A stretch of 44,961 nucleotides of DNA from an uncultured Opitutia bacterium (GTDB lineage Bacteria; Verrucomicrobiota; Verrucomicrobiia; Opitutales; UBA953): the NCBI GenBank assembly GCA_945957395.1, contig CAMFKE010000011.1, positions 1-44,961 of the forward strand, in the 5' to 3' direction. Position numbers and translations under genes: made by a program. The notes under the pieces are model-generated. The model had not been told where the DNA came from. It saw only the letters and a program-made list of their open reading frames with translations, and made no database searches. Of this stretch, positions 5,954-15,372 are shown one piece after another. Each line of letters begins with the position of its first letter. The first letter of the stretch is position 1.

Positions 5954-8596
5954 ATGTCCGTTCACGCCTCCGCCTCCCCCGCCTCCTCCGTCGCCCGCCC
6001 GCTGCCGCTCAACGCCGCAGGCCTGCCCGTGAGCAAGCCCGAGGTGCTCGCCCCCGCCGGAGGCTGGGACTGCGCCCGCGCGGCCGTGGAGAACGGCGCC
6101 GACGCCATCTTCTTCGGCGTGGGCCGCTTCAACGCCCGCGTGCGCGCCAACAACTTCACGGAGTCCGACCTGCCCGAGCTCATGGCGTTCCTGCACTCGC
6201 GCGGCGTGAAGGGCTATGTCACTTTCAACACGCTCATCTTCGGCGACGAGCTCGCCGAGGCCGAGCGCTCCCTGCGCGACATCATCGCCTCCGGCGTGGA
6301 CGCGGCGATCGTGCAGGATGTGGGCATCTGCCGGCTCATCCGCCGCATCTCGCCCGATTTCCCCATCCATGCGTCGACGCAGATGACCGTCACCGGCTCG
6401 GCCGGCGTGGAGTTCGCGCGCGAGCTGGGCGCGGAGCTGGCGGTGCTGAGCCGCGAGGTGAGCGTGACCGAGATGCGCTCCATGCAGGAGGAACTGCTCA
6501 AATCCGGGCGCGCCATCCGACTGGAAACCTTCGTGCACGGCGCGCTGTGCGTGGCGTACTCCGGCCAGTGCCTCACCTCCGAGGCCCTCGGCGGACGCTC
6601 CGCCAACCGCGGCGAGTGCGCGCAGGCCTGCCGCCTTCCCTACGAACTCATTTCCGACGGCGCCAAGGTGGAGCTGGGCGACCGCAAATACCTGCTGTCG
6701 CCGCGCGACCTCGCCGGCATCGAGGTCGTTCCCGAGCTCATCCTCAACGGCGTCTCCTCGCTCAAGATCGAGGGCCGGCTCAAGACGCCCGAGTATGTGG
6801 CGGCCATATCGCGCGCCTACCGCGACGCCGTGGACCGCTGCTACGCCGCCATCGCCTCCGGCGTGACCGATTCGGCGAAGCTCGCCGAGGTCGCGCGCGG
6901 CGTGCGCGGCAAGTGGGAGTACGACCTGGAGATGTCGTTCTCGCGCGGCCTGTTCACCGGGTGGCTGCAAGGCATCGACAACCGCCGCCTCGTGCACGCG
7001 CGCTTCGGCAAGAAGCGCGGCGTCTTCCTCGGCGAGGTGCTGCGCTCGCGTCCCAACGGCGTGGAGCTGCGCCTGGCCGGCCCGCTCAAGCCCGGCGACG
7101 GCGTGGTGTTCGACGACGGCCGCCCCGAGGCGGGCGAGCAGGGCGGCTTCGTGCACGGCGTGGAGAGCGGCCCCGGCGGCGTGTCCTTCGTGCGCTTCGC
7201 CCGCGAGGCCGTCGACTTCCGACGCGTCGCGCCAGGACAGAAACTTTGGAAGACCTCCGACCCCGCGCTCACCGCCGAGCTGCGCGCCACCTTCGCCGGC
7301 GACAAGCCTCGCTTCCGCCGCCCCGTGGAGTGGCGCGTGTGGGCCGCTCCCGGCAGCCCGCTGCGCGCCGAGTTGCGCGACGGCGAGGGGCATGTCGTGG
7401 CGGGCGAATCCTCCGCGCCCTGCGAAATCGCCCAGCAGCGCCCCATGACGCGCGAGACGCTCGCCGACCAGTTCGGCCGCCTGGGCGGCACCCCGTTCGA
7501 CCTCGGCTCGCTGCACGCCGACATCGAGGGCTCGCCCATGCTCCCGGTCAGCGAGCTCAACCGCCTTCGCCGCGACATGGTCGCGCGTCTGGAGGCGCTG
7601 CGCGCAGCGCCCAAGCGCTGGACGCTCGCCGCGGAGGCCGCGCCCGAGTCGGCGCCCCTGTGGCGCATCGACGGCCCCCGCGCCGTGTCGAGCGCCGGCC
7701 GCGTGGCCTCGCCCGAGATCATCCCCGTGGTGCGCAAGCCCGAGCAGATGGACGCCGCGCTGCGCTGGGGCGCCGACACCGTTTACTGCGAGTTCGAGGA
7801 CCCCAAGAAGTACCGTGACGCCGTGAAGAGCGTGCGCGCGCACTCCGAGGTGTCCGGGCGCAAGGTCGAGGTGTGGGTGATGCCGCCGCGCCTGTTCAAG
7901 CAGGGCGAGGAGTGGATGGTGAAGCAGGTGCTCTCGTGCGAGGCCGACGGCTACCTGGCCCGCTGCCACGAGCACCTGCGCGAGTTCGAAAAACTCGGTC
8001 TGCGCCGCCGCGGCGACTTCTCCCTGAACGTGGCCAACCCGCTCGCCGCCGAGTATTTGAAAAAGCGATACGGGCTGGAGCGCCTCACCGCCGGCTACGA
8101 CCTCAACGCCGCCCAGCTCGACGCCCTCCTGGAAGGCGCCCCGGCCGACTGGTTCGAGGTCACGCTGCACCAGCACATGCCCATGTTCCATATGGAGCAC
8201 TGCGTGTTCTGCTCGTTCCTCTCCAACGGCAAGGATTACCGCGACTGCGGCCGCCCCTGCGAGAAGCACGAGGTGCGCCTGCGCGACCGCGTGGGCATGG
8301 AGCACATCCTTCTGGCCGACGCCGGCTGCCGCAACACCCTCTACAACGCCCGCGCCCAGACGGGCGCCGAGGTGGCCGAGGCGCTGCTGGCGCGCGGCGT
8401 GCGCCACTTCCGCGTGGAGTTCGTGGACGAGTCGCCCGACACCCTGCTCACCACGCTCAACCGCTACCGCGCCCTGCTCGCCGGCGAGATTTCCGGCGCC
8501 CAACTCTGGCGCGAACTGAAGCTGGATAACAGGCTGGGCGTCACCCGCGGCACGACCGTCGAGAAGCTGCGCCCGCCGGGCACCAAGGGCTTCTGA
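5954..8596 (+). CDS. Large U32-family protein, RlhA-like (rRNA C5-hydroxylation type)
   Basis: U32 'peptidases' are now known as iron-sulfur RNA or quinone hydroxylation factors (RlhA/YdcP, TrhP, UbiUV). The N-terminal half shows the RlhA pattern: EVLAPAGGWD at the start, HASTQMTVT in the barrel, and four Cys, C199, C206, C222 and C226 (GECAQACRLPY), suited to a 4Fe-4S cluster. At 880 residues it is longer than E. coli RlhA. The C-terminal half carries a second Cys set, C750, C753, C765 and C769 (EHCVFC...CGRPCEKH). The ATG at 5954 is chosen because family homology begins about 30 residues later and upstream sequence overlaps the divergent NIF3 gene. It ends at a strong terminator. 23S rRNA modification is likely but the exact substrate is uncertain. 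Confidence 0.93.
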   Translation: MSVHASASPASSVARPLPLNAAGLPVSKPEVLAPAGGWDCARAAVENGADAIFFGVGRFNARVRANNFTESDLPELMAFLHSRGVKGYVTFNTLIFGDELAEAERSLRDIIASGVDAAIVQDVGICRLIRRISPDFPIHASTQMTVTGSAGVEFARELGAELAVLSREVSVTEMRSMQEELLKSGRAIRLETFVHGALCVAYSGQCLTSEALGGRSANRGECAQACRLPYELISDGAKVELGDRKYLLSPRDLAGIEVVPELILNGVSSLKIEGRLKTPEYVAAISRAYRDAVDRCYAAIASGVTDSAKLAEVARGVRGKWEYDLEMSFSRGLFTGWLQGIDNRRLVHARFGKKRGVFLGEVLRSRPNGVELRLAGPLKPGDGVVFDDGRPEAGEQGGFVHGVESGPGGVSFVRFAREAVDFRRVAPGQKLWKTSDPALTAELRATFAGDKPRFRRPVEWRVWAAPGSPLRAELRDGEGHVVAGESSAPCEIAQQRPMTRETLADQFGRLGGTPFDLGSLHADIEGSPMLPVSELNRLRRDMVARLEALRAAPKRWTLAAEAAPESAPLWRIDGPRAVSSAGRVASPEIIPVVRKPEQMDAALRWGADTVYCEFEDPKKYRDAVKSVRAHSEVSGRKVEVWVMPPRLFKQGEEWMVKQVLSCEADGYLARCHEHLREFEKLGLRRRGDFSLNVANPLAAEYLKKRYGLERLTAGYDLNAAQLDALLEGAPADWFEVTLHQHMPMFHMEHCVFCSFLSNGKDYRDCGRPCEKHEVRLRDRVGMEHILLADAGCRNTLYNARAQTGAEVAEALLARGVRHFRVEFVDESPDTLLTTLNRYRALLAGEISGAQLWRELKLDNRLGVTRGTTVEKLRPPGTKGF

Positions 8597-8614
8597 TCCA
8601 CCGCCGGATGAACG

Positions 8615-8650
8615 AAGAGCGGCCGCCCTGTCCGGGCGGCCGCTCTTTTC
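8615..8650 (+). terminator. Rho-independent terminator of the U32 gene
   Basis: A perfect 13-bp stem, AGAGCGGCCGCCC with GGGCGGCCGCTCT, and a 5-nt loop are followed by TTTC. The stem also ends in A-rich sequence on the other strand, so it may help stop ribD transcription too. Confidence 0.88.
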
Positions 8651-8677
8651 ACATCCCGCGGTGCGCGAGCGCCGGTA

Positions 8678-9808
8678 TCACTTGGCCGGATACACGAGGT
8701 GGCCGCGCGTGAGCGTGTCGTCGCCGATCTGCTGGCGGCGCACATCGCGAAGGCGGATGACATCCTTCAGGTGCGGGCGCGCGGGGCCGGCGGCGAGGGG
8801 CTTGGCGGCGTCGTCGGCGAGCAGGGTGGGGGCGCAGAAGTGGTAGAGGTAGTCGGCGATGCCCTCGCCGATCATGGCGCCGGAGAGCAGGCCTCCGGGC
8901 TCGAAGAGCACGCCGGTGATGCCCTCCTTGGCGCAGCGCTTGCGCAGGGCCGCGAGGAAGCCGCCCTCGTCCTTGTCCGGAATCACCCAGACCTGGGCGC
9001 CGATCTCCTCGTACCAGAGGGGCGACTCATCGAAGGCGCGCTCGCCGAGCACGACGACGGTGCGGTGTTTGTTCTCGTCGCTGAAGATGTTGAGGTCGCC
9101 GCGGCCCATGAGCGAACCGGAGCGGTCCAGGATGAGCCGTATCGGGCAGTGGTCGCCCTCGGGCAGGCGCGCGTTGAGCCTGGGGTTGTCGGCCTTCACG
9201 GTGCCCGAGCCGGCGGCGACGGCGGGGAAGAGCCGGCGCAGGCGCATCACCTCGGCGCGCGAGTCCTCGCCGGTGATCCACTTGGATTCGCCCGTGCGCG
9301 TGGCGGTGCGCCCGTCGAGGGTCGTGGCGATCTTGACGGCGAAGAAGGGCGCGCCGGTGACGATGTTGTGGTTGAAGATGATGTTGAGGTCGGCGCAGTC
9401 GTCGGCGAGCACGCCGTCGATGACCTCGATGCCGGCCTCGCGCAGGATTTGCAGGCCGTGTCCGGCGTGGGCGGGGTTGGGGTCGGTGGCGCCGACCACC
9501 ACGCGACGCAGTCCGGCGGCCTTGATGGCCTCGGTGCAGGGCGGTGTGCGCCCGTGCGTGCAGCAGGGCTCCAGGGTCACATAGAGCGTCGCGCCGGGCT
9601 TGGGGGCGCGTCCCAGCGCTGCGAGTGCGGCGGGTTCGGCGTGCGGTTCGCCGGCGCGGGTGTGCCAGCCTTCGGCCACGATGACGCCGTCCTCGACGAT
9701 GACGGCGCCGACCATGGGGTTGGGATGCGTGTCGCCCCAGGCGCGCCGGGCGAGCTCGAGGGCGCGGCGCATGAAGGGTTCGTGGGGGGCGAAATCCGGG
9801 TTGATCAT
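8678..9808 (-). CDS. ribD: Bifunctional riboflavin enzyme RibD (deaminase/reductase)
   Basis: RibD performs the second and third steps of riboflavin synthesis. It deaminates the pyrimidine formed from GTP and then reduces the ribosyl side chain with NADPH. The 376-residue length is normal. The N-terminal deaminase has the zinc motif H56-A-E58 and PCCTHGRTPPC with C82 and C91. The reductase domain begins near residue 150 (APFFAVKIATTLDGRTA) and runs to the end. No other rib gene is nearby and no FMN riboswitch was seen upstream. The gene for the AGE epimerase lies upstream on the same strand but a terminator separates them. Confidence 0.97.
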   Translation of the reverse strand: MINPDFAPHEPFMRRALELARRAWGDTHPNPMVGAVIVEDGVIVAEGWHTRAGEPHAEPAALAALGRAPKPGATLYVTLEPCCTHGRTPPCTEAIKAAGLRRVVVGATDPNPAHAGHGLQILREAGIEVIDGVLADDCADLNIIFNHNIVTGAPFFAVKIATTLDGRTATRTGESKWITGEDSRAEVMRLRRLFPAVAAGSGTVKADNPRLNARLPEGDHCPIRLILDRSGSLMGRGDLNIFSDENKHRTVVVLGERAFDESPLWYEEIGAQVWVIPDKDEGGFLAALRKRCAKEGITGVLFEPGGLLSGAMIGEGIADYLYHFCAPTLLADDAAKPLAAGPARPHLKDVIRLRDVRRQQIGDDTLTRGHLVYPAK

Positions 9809-9896
9809 GGGGTGCGCGTTCTAAGAGGGCGCGGGGCGGCAAGGCCACCGCGTATTTCCTTCGGCGCCGTGAAAACGGGGGGCGACGCCGCGAAAT

Positions 9897-9924
9897 AAAA
9901 AACGCCGCCCGGCGAGGGGCGGCG
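9897..9924 (-). terminator. Terminator of the AGE epimerase gene
   Basis: On the minus strand CGCCGCCC-CTCGCC-GGGCGGCG is an 8-bp stem followed by TTTTTT. It lies between the epimerase stop and ribD. Confidence 0.88.
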
Positions 9925-9931
9925 CAGTGTC

Positions 9932-9966
9932 CATTTTGCATTTTGCCTTCTGCAATTTGCATTCGC
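9932..9966. repeat. Short 7-nt-periodic repeat (CATTTTG type)
   Basis: Five consecutive heptamers read CATTTTG, CATTTTG, CCTTCTG, CAATTTG, CATTCGC. This AT-rich patch stands out from the GC-rich surroundings and lies between the epimerase stop codon and its terminator. Confidence 0.7.
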
Positions 9967-9985
9967 CCGAAGGGCGTCCGCAGGC

Positions 9986-11173
9986 TCAGGCCTCGAGGAG
10001 CTTCCAGCAGTACCACTTCTGGCGCGGCATGTGGAAGGGGCCCTTCCACATGTTGCCCTTGAGCTCGGTGGTCGGGTTGCCGGCGCGGTCGAGGTAGCCG
10101 TACCATTCGCCGTGCTCCTTGTCGGGGAAGTGCTTGTAGGTCCACTCGTGCACCTGGCGGTGCATCTCGGCGTACTTCTTGTCGCCGGTCATCGTGTAGG
10201 CGAGGAGCGTGGCGATGACGGCCTCGTTGTGGGGCCACCAGAACTTCATGAAGTGCCAGTATTCCTGGATGGGCTTGCCGTACACGTCGGCGAAGTAGAG
10301 CAGGCCGCCGAACTGCTTGTCCCAGCCGCGTTCCCACATCCAGTCGAGGATGGTCAGGCCGAGCTTCTTCCAGGCCTCGTTGCCGGTGTGCTTGGCTTCG
10401 TGCAGGATGAACCAGGCGGCCTCGATGGAGTGGCCGGGGTTGAGCAGGCGGCCGTCGAAGTGGTCGATGATCTCGCCGTTGGGGCCCACGCACTCCATGA
10501 CGACCTTCAGCTCGGGCTTCACGAAGTACTTCTCGATCTCGGCGATCATGCCGGCGATGAGCTGGGTGCAGGTCTTGCCGTCCACGGTGATGTCGCCGAG
10601 GTTGGCGCGCATTTCCTGGGCGGTGACGATGCCGATCATGAGCGAGCCGATGCCGCGCGCGGGGCGCTCGCTCTTGGCGGGGATCATGCCGGGCTTGAAC
10701 GAGTAGTTCAGGTAGGTCTCGAAGGCTTTGATGCCCAGGTCGCGGTACTCGGGCTTGCCGGTGGCCTTGTGCGTGGCGGCGAAGGCGATGGCGGCGAAGG
10801 ACTCGGAGTACACGTAGCGGCGCATGCGCAGCGGCTTGCCCTCGCGCGTGACCGTGAAGTACAGCTTGCCGTTGGGCGCGTAGCACTTGGTGCGCAGGAA
10901 TTCGCAGCAGGAGACGGCGGCTTCCAGGTACTCGGGACGCTTCTCGGGCGTCGTGTTGTACATGGTCGCGAACATCCAGCCGGCGCGGCCCTGGAACCAC
11001 ACCGACTTGTCGGTGTCGAGGATCTCGCCCTTGCGGCCCAGCGCGGTCATGATGCCGCCGTGTTCGCGGTCGAGGCCGTTCTTCAGCCAGAAGGGCAGGA
11101 TTTCGCCGACGAGGCGGTCGCGGTACTCGCCGAGGAGCTCGGCGCGGCGTTGGGTTGTGAGGTATTCGGACAT
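9986..11173 (-). CDS. N-acylglucosamine 2-epimerase (AGE) family protein
   Basis: AGE enzymes interconvert N-acetylmannosamine and N-acetylglucosamine, a step in sialic acid salvage. The 395-residue product has the family length and (alpha/alpha)6-barrel pattern. The two catalytic His are present: NPGHSIEAAW with H248 and WKGPFHMPR with H381. The NPGH form fits AGE better than cellobiose 2-epimerase, which usually has a GHD form. The start at MSEYLTTQ (11173) is chosen because upstream codons show no family homology. There is no signal peptide, so it acts in the cytoplasm. Two sialidases lie 18 kb away; nanA and a sialate transporter are not in the window. Other sugar substrates remain possible. 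Confidence 0.9.
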   Translation of the reverse strand: MSEYLTTQRRAELLGEYRDRLVGEILPFWLKNGLDREHGGIMTALGRKGEILDTDKSVWFQGRAGWMFATMYNTTPEKRPEYLEAAVSCCEFLRTKCYAPNGKLYFTVTREGKPLRMRRYVYSESFAAIAFAATHKATGKPEYRDLGIKAFETYLNYSFKPGMIPAKSERPARGIGSLMIGIVTAQEMRANLGDITVDGKTCTQLIAGMIAEIEKYFVKPELKVVMECVGPNGEIIDHFDGRLLNPGHSIEAAWFILHEAKHTGNEAWKKLGLTILDWMWERGWDKQFGGLLYFADVYGKPIQEYWHFMKFWWPHNEAVIATLLAYTMTGDKKYAEMHRQVHEWTYKHFPDKEHGEWYGYLDRAGNPTTELKGNMWKGPFHMPRQKWYCWKLLEA

Positions 11174-11486
11174 GGTGTTGACGGGAAGTTTGTCGAGGGT
11201 GCCGGCGGGGGCTCGGCGAGTCGCGAACGAATGATGCCCTTCGTGAAAAAAGCGACAACGCGCGCACCGGTCAGGTGGCTTGTCCTGTTGCGCCGCCGGG
11301 CTTGGCTGCCGGGGGAATCCACCTGCGGGCAAGGGTTTGAGCCCTGGTGAGCGCGCGTGGTTTTCAAGGCCGGTGCGGGTTGCGCGACGCCCCGGGGGAA
11401 TTTCCGCAATCGCGGGTTGCCGGTGCCCGGGGTGTGCGTGATATGCGACGACACTTTTTCGTTAACCCCAACGACATACTCGCCCC
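11174..11486. other. 313-bp divergent intergenic region, AGE / citrate synthase
   Basis: This stretch separates the divergent AGE and gltA start codons. It is GC-rich and contains several self-complementary patches, for example GGTGG (11271) with CCACC (11319). A sequence near 11325 resembles a tRNA T-arm. I could not fold a complete tRNA, a known riboswitch or SRP RNA. On the plus strand TTGCCG (11417) and TATGCG (11442) are a weak, widely spaced promoter candidate for gltA. No protein gene is supported here. Confidence 0.5.
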
Positions 11487-12779
11487 ATGCCTCAAGCCCC
11501 CGCCAAGCTATCCATCGAAGACAAGGTGTACGAACTGCCGGTCATCATCGGCACCGAGAATGAAAAGGCCGTCGACATCCGCAACCTGCGCGCCCAGTCC
11601 GGCTTCATCGCCTACGACGATGGTTATGCCAATACCGGCGCGTGCGAAAGCGCCGTCACCTACATCGACGGCGACGCGGGCATCCTGCGCTACCGCGGCT
11701 ACCCCATCGAGGAGCTCGCCGAGAAGTCCTACTTCATCGAGACGGCCTTCCTGGTGATCTACGGCCGACTGCCCGGGGCGAGCGAGCTGACCTCGTTCCG
11801 CAGCAAGATTCTGGGCAGCGCTCTCATCCACGAGGGCATGCGCTCGCACTTCGCGGGCTTCCCCGCCACGGCGCACCCGATGGCGGTGCTCTCCTCGATG
11901 CTCAACACGCTCGGTTGCTACTATCCGGAGATGGTGACCAACGACCGCGAGAACGACCTGGCGCACCTGGACACGGCCGCGACCATGCTGCTCTCGAAGG
12001 TGCGCACGCTCACCGCCATGGCCTTCCGCGTGCGCAACGGTCTGCCCATCGTCTACCCGAAGCCGGCCTACAATTACTCCGAGAACTTCCTGCACATGAT
12101 GTTCTCGCAGCCCTACGCCGACTACCCGGTGCATCCGGACGTGGCCAAGGCGCTCGACCTCATCTTCCTGCTTCACGCCGATCACGAGCAGAACTGCTCC
12201 ACCTCGACCGTGCGCATGGTCGCCTCCGGCGGCGCCAACCTCTTCGCCTCCGCCTCCGCCGGCGTGTGCGCGCTGTGGGGCCCCCTCCACGGCGGCGCCA
12301 ACCAGGCGGTCATCGAGATGCTCGAGAAGATCCACGCCGACGGCGACGACGGAACGCGCTTCATCCAGGCCTGCCACGAGGGCAAGGGCAAGCTGATGGG
12401 CTTCGGCCACCGCGTGTACAAGAACTACGACCCGCGCGCCAAGATCATCAAGGCGCAGTGCGACAAGGTGCTCGCCGCCCTCGGCCGCAAGGACCCGCTG
12501 CTGGACATCGCGCGCAAGCTCGAGGAGCGCGCCCTCAGCGACGACTACTTCAAGTCGCGCAACCTGTACCCGAATGTGGACTTCTACTCGGGCATCATCC
12601 TGCGCGCCATCGGCATCCCGACCGACATGTTCACGGTCATCTTCGCCATCGGCCGCATGCCGGGCTGGATCGCCCAGTGGAAGGAGATCGCCGAAAATCC
12701 GAAGCAGAAGATCCATCGCCCGCGCCAGATCTACACCGGCGAGACCCTGCGCAAGTATGTGCCCATCGCCCAGCGATAG
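11487..12779 (+). CDS. gltA: Citrate synthase
   Basis: Citrate synthase condenses oxaloacetate with acetyl-CoA in the first TCA cycle step. The product is 430 residues, the length of the hexameric Gram-negative type II enzyme. Catalytic residues are in place: H268 in GPLHGGAN, H308 in [14 protein letters not shown] and D365 in NVDFYSG. The substrate segment LHADHEQN (H230, H233) is also intact. It is a single-gene unit ending at a strong terminator. The start ATG at 11487 gives the usual N-terminal beta domain. Confidence 0.98.
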   Translation: MPQAPAKLSIEDKVYELPVIIGTENEKAVDIRNLRAQSGFIAYDDGYANTGACESAVTYIDGDAGILRYRGYPIEELAEKSYFIETAFLVIYGRLPGASELTSFRSKILGSALIHEGMRSHFAGFPATAHPMAVLSSMLNTLGCYYPEMVTNDRENDLAHLDTAATMLLSKVRTLTAMAFRVRNGLPIVYPKPAYNYSENFLHMMFSQPYADYPVHPDVAKALDLIFLLHADHEQNCSTSTVRMVASGGANLFASASAGVCALWGPLHGGANQAVIEMLEKIHADGDDGTRFIQACHEGKGKLMGFGHRVYKNYDPRAKIIKAQCDKVLAALGRKDPLLDIARKLEERALSDDYFKSRNLYPNVDFYSGIILRAIGIPTDMFTVIFAIGRMPGWIAQWKEIAENPKQKIHRPRQIYTGETLRKYVPIAQR

Positions 12780-12811
12780 GCTCGCGCGTCTTCCCTGAGC
12801 GCCAACGCACA

Positions 12812-12844
12812 GACGCCGTCCGGTTCCGGGCGGCGCCTTTTTTT
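12812..12844 (+). terminator. Rho-independent terminator of gltA
   Basis: A 10-bp stem, CGCCGTCCGG with CCGGGCGGCG (one G-T pair), has a 2-nt TT loop (probably larger in practice) and is followed by CCTTTTTTT. Confidence 0.88.
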
Positions 12845-12982
12845 CTCCCCGCCAACGCGCTCCTCGGGAAAAACACGCGCCGTCGACACCGTGAGGACGA
12901 TGCGGATTGCGGTGCGCCGGCCGGGCGCGTTTTAAAGTGAGCCATCGCCCCGTGCGCGCGCGTCGTCGCGCACGCCCCAACA

Positions 12983-15319
12983 ATGTCCAATTCCACCATC
13001 CTGCAGGACCTCGCGGTCGTCGTCGTGACGGCCGCCGGAGCCGCCTTGCTCGCCCCCCGGCTGCGTCTCCCGGCGCTCCCGGCCTACCTGCTCGCGGGCA
13101 TCGCGCTGGGCCGGATGAACGCCGGGGCGGGCAAGCCGCTGCTGGGCGATGTGGACGCGGTGTCGGCTTTGAGCAACCTGGGCGTGACCTTCCTGATGTT
13201 CGCCATCGGTCTGGAGTTCGACTTCCGCAAGGCGCGTCCGATTTTCGTGCCCGCGTTGCTGGCGAATCTGGCGGAGTTCATCGCCATGTTCGCGCTGGGC
13301 GGCGCCGCCGCCGCACTGCTGGGGTTCACCCGCACCGAGGGGATTTTCCTGGGCGGTCTGCTGGGCGTGTCGTCCACCATGGTCACGCTCGCCGCGTTGC
13401 AGGACAAGGGGCACCTGGACCGCAACTACGGCCGGCTCACGGTGGGCGTGCTGGTGCTGGAGGATGTGGTGGCGGTGGTGCTGCTCGTGCTGCTTTCCGG
13501 ACTGGGCGCCACGCAGGGCGGCTTCGGCCACGGCTCGGGCGCGCCGGTCACGGTGTGGCAGACCATCCTTTACCTGGGCGCCTTCGTGACCGCCCTGCTC
13601 ACACTCGGGCGCCTCGGCTCGTTGCGCTGGCTGCCCTCGCTGAAGCTTGACGAGAAGCCGGAACTGCTCGCCCCCATGGTGGGCGGCGTGGTGTTGGGCG
13701 TGGGCCTGCTCGCCGAACGCTTTTCGTTCTCGCCGGCTCTGGGGGCGTTCGTCATCGGCGCGTCGCTGGCGGAGACCAAAATGGCCGCCCGCATCGGCGA
13801 GGTGGCGGAGCCGTTCCGCAACATGTTTTCCGCCGTGTTCTTCGTCACGCTGGGCGTGGCCATCGACCCGGCCCTGCTGGTGCGCGCGCTGCCGGCGATC
13901 GTGCCGCTCACGCTGCTCATGATGGCCGGCAAGGCCCTCGCGTGCTGGGGCGGCGCGTTCCTGGGCGGCCAGAAATCCTCGGGCGCCCTGCGCATGGCGC
14001 TGAGCAAGGCCAACATCGGCGAGTTTTCCTTCGTCATCGCGGCGCTGGGCGAGCGCGCGGGCGTCACGGGTCCGGAGGTCACCGCGACGGCCGCCGGGGT
14101 GGCGCTGCTGAGCATCCTGCTGAACCGTCCGCTCGTGCGGCGCACGGACGCCATCGTGGAGGGGCTGGGGCGGCGCATGCCGGGCCAGTTGCGCCAGGCG
14201 GCCGACTTCTACGGCAATCTGCTGGCGGGTCTGGGCGCGCGCCTGGACGGGGCGACCCTGTGGCGCGTGATGCGCGGTCCGCTGTCGAAGGTGGTGTTCC
14301 ATTTCGTGTTTTTTGTGACCATCGTGGTGGCCGCGCACATGGCCTGCCTGTACCTGGGCGGCCAGATCGGCGAGTTGCTCGGGGTGGTCGGCGTATCCGC
14401 CTCGCGCGCACCGGAGGCGGTGTGGCTGCTGGCCGGGCCCGTCACGCTGCCGTTCGTCGTGGCGCTGGCGCACCAGTTGGAGGCCTCGCTGATGCTGTTG
14501 AGCGAGCTGGCCGTGGGCTTCTCCGCCGAGAGGGGACGCGCTCACGGGCTTGTGGCGCGCCTGCTCACCGTGGTGGTGATGATGGTGCTGTCCCTGATTT
14601 TCCTGGCGTTCGCCGCGCCGTGGCTGCCCGGGCTGGCCCCGCTTGCTCTGCTGGTGCTGCTGGCCGGCCTGGCCTGGTTCTTCCGCGGCGCCCTGGGTCG
14701 CGCGCAAAGCCGGTTTGAGGTGGTGTTCCTGGAGAGCTTCAACGAGACGGCGCGCAGCGAGGAGGCCGGCCGTCGCGCGCAGCTTCTGCAGCGCATGGTG
14801 AAGCGGCACAAGTGGCCGCTGCACCTGCGCGAGTACAAGGTGGCCCCTCACACGCGCGCCGCCGGCAGCCGCATCGGCGAGCTCGACCTGCGGCAGCGCA
14901 CGGGCGCCTTCGTCATGGCGCAGCAGCGCGGGGGCGTCACCGTGTTCGCCCCCGGGCGCGACGCCCCGGTTTTCCCCGAGGACGAGCTCATGCTGCTGGG
15001 CACGCGTGAGCAGCTCGACGCAGCCTCGAAGTTGCTGGGCGAGGAGACCGGTGACCGTCCCGAGGAGGAGGGCTTCCTGATGGAGCAGGTGTTCGTCGCT
15101 CACGATTCGCCGCTCGCCGGCGAGAGCCTCGCGGGCATCGGGGTGCGCCGTCAGTACGGGGTGACCGTGGCGGGCGTGCAGCGCGGCGAGACCCAGCACA
15201 TTTCGCCCGGTCCGGATTTCATCGTCAAATCCGGCGACATCCTGCTGGTGGCCGGCGAGGTGGATTCGGTGACCGCGTTCCGCAAGGTCGCCGCCGGAGG
15301 CCTTGCCGGCGCCGTGTAG
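12983..15319 (+). CDS. CPA2-family cation/proton antiporter with two C-terminal TrkA_C domains
   Basis: The N-terminal 390 residues form the CPA2 (KefB/GerN-type) sodium/proton exchanger domain. It has many hydrophobic segments, the SNLGVTFLMFAIGLEF segment and the LEDVVAV motif typical of the ion site. Residues about 430-580 add further hydrophobic helices. The last 160 residues carry two TrkA_C (RCK_C) domains, one from YKVAPHTRAAGSRIGEL and one from FVAHDSPLAGESLAGIGV, but no NAD-binding TrkA_N domain is seen. The product is 778 residues. Potassium or sodium efflux is likely but the ion is not determined. tsaE follows after 53 bases and may be cotranscribed. Confidence 0.92.
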   Translation: MSNSTILQDLAVVVVTAAGAALLAPRLRLPALPAYLLAGIALGRMNAGAGKPLLGDVDAVSALSNLGVTFLMFAIGLEFDFRKARPIFVPALLANLAEFIAMFALGGAAAALLGFTRTEGIFLGGLLGVSSTMVTLAALQDKGHLDRNYGRLTVGVLVLEDVVAVVLLVLLSGLGATQGGFGHGSGAPVTVWQTILYLGAFVTALLTLGRLGSLRWLPSLKLDEKPELLAPMVGGVVLGVGLLAERFSFSPALGAFVIGASLAETKMAARIGEVAEPFRNMFSAVFFVTLGVAIDPALLVRALPAIVPLTLLMMAGKALACWGGAFLGGQKSSGALRMALSKANIGEFSFVIAALGERAGVTGPEVTATAAGVALLSILLNRPLVRRTDAIVEGLGRRMPGQLRQAADFYGNLLAGLGARLDGATLWRVMRGPLSKVVFHFVFFVTIVVAAHMACLYLGGQIGELLGVVGVSASRAPEAVWLLAGPVTLPFVVALAHQLEASLMLLSELAVGFSAERGRAHGLVARLLTVVVMMVLSLIFLAFAAPWLPGLAPLALLVLLAGLAWFFRGALGRAQSRFEVVFLESFNETARSEEAGRRAQLLQRMVKRHKWPLHLREYKVAPHTRAAGSRIGELDLRQRTGAFVMAQQRGGVTVFAPGRDAPVFPEDELMLLGTREQLDAASKLLGEETGDRPEEEGFLMEQVFVAHDSPLAGESLAGIGVRRQYGVTVAGVQRGETQHISPGPDFIVKSGDILLVAGEVDSVTAFRKVAAGGLAGAV

Positions 15320-15372
15320 CGCCGGGCGCGTTTGCGCGCTTTTGCGTTTTCCCCGCGCGGCCTTTTCGCTTC

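Noticed and set aside
5837-8503. Very long minus-strand open frame overlapping the U32 gene
   Set aside because: It has Ala/Gly/Arg/His-rich composition typical of antisense GC-rich DNA; only its NIF3-family end (5069-5836) is real.
11258-11345. tRNA-like or SRP-like RNA near 11325
   Set aside because: T-arm-like stretch only; no acceptor, D arm or anticodon arm could be built, and no SRP core motif was found.
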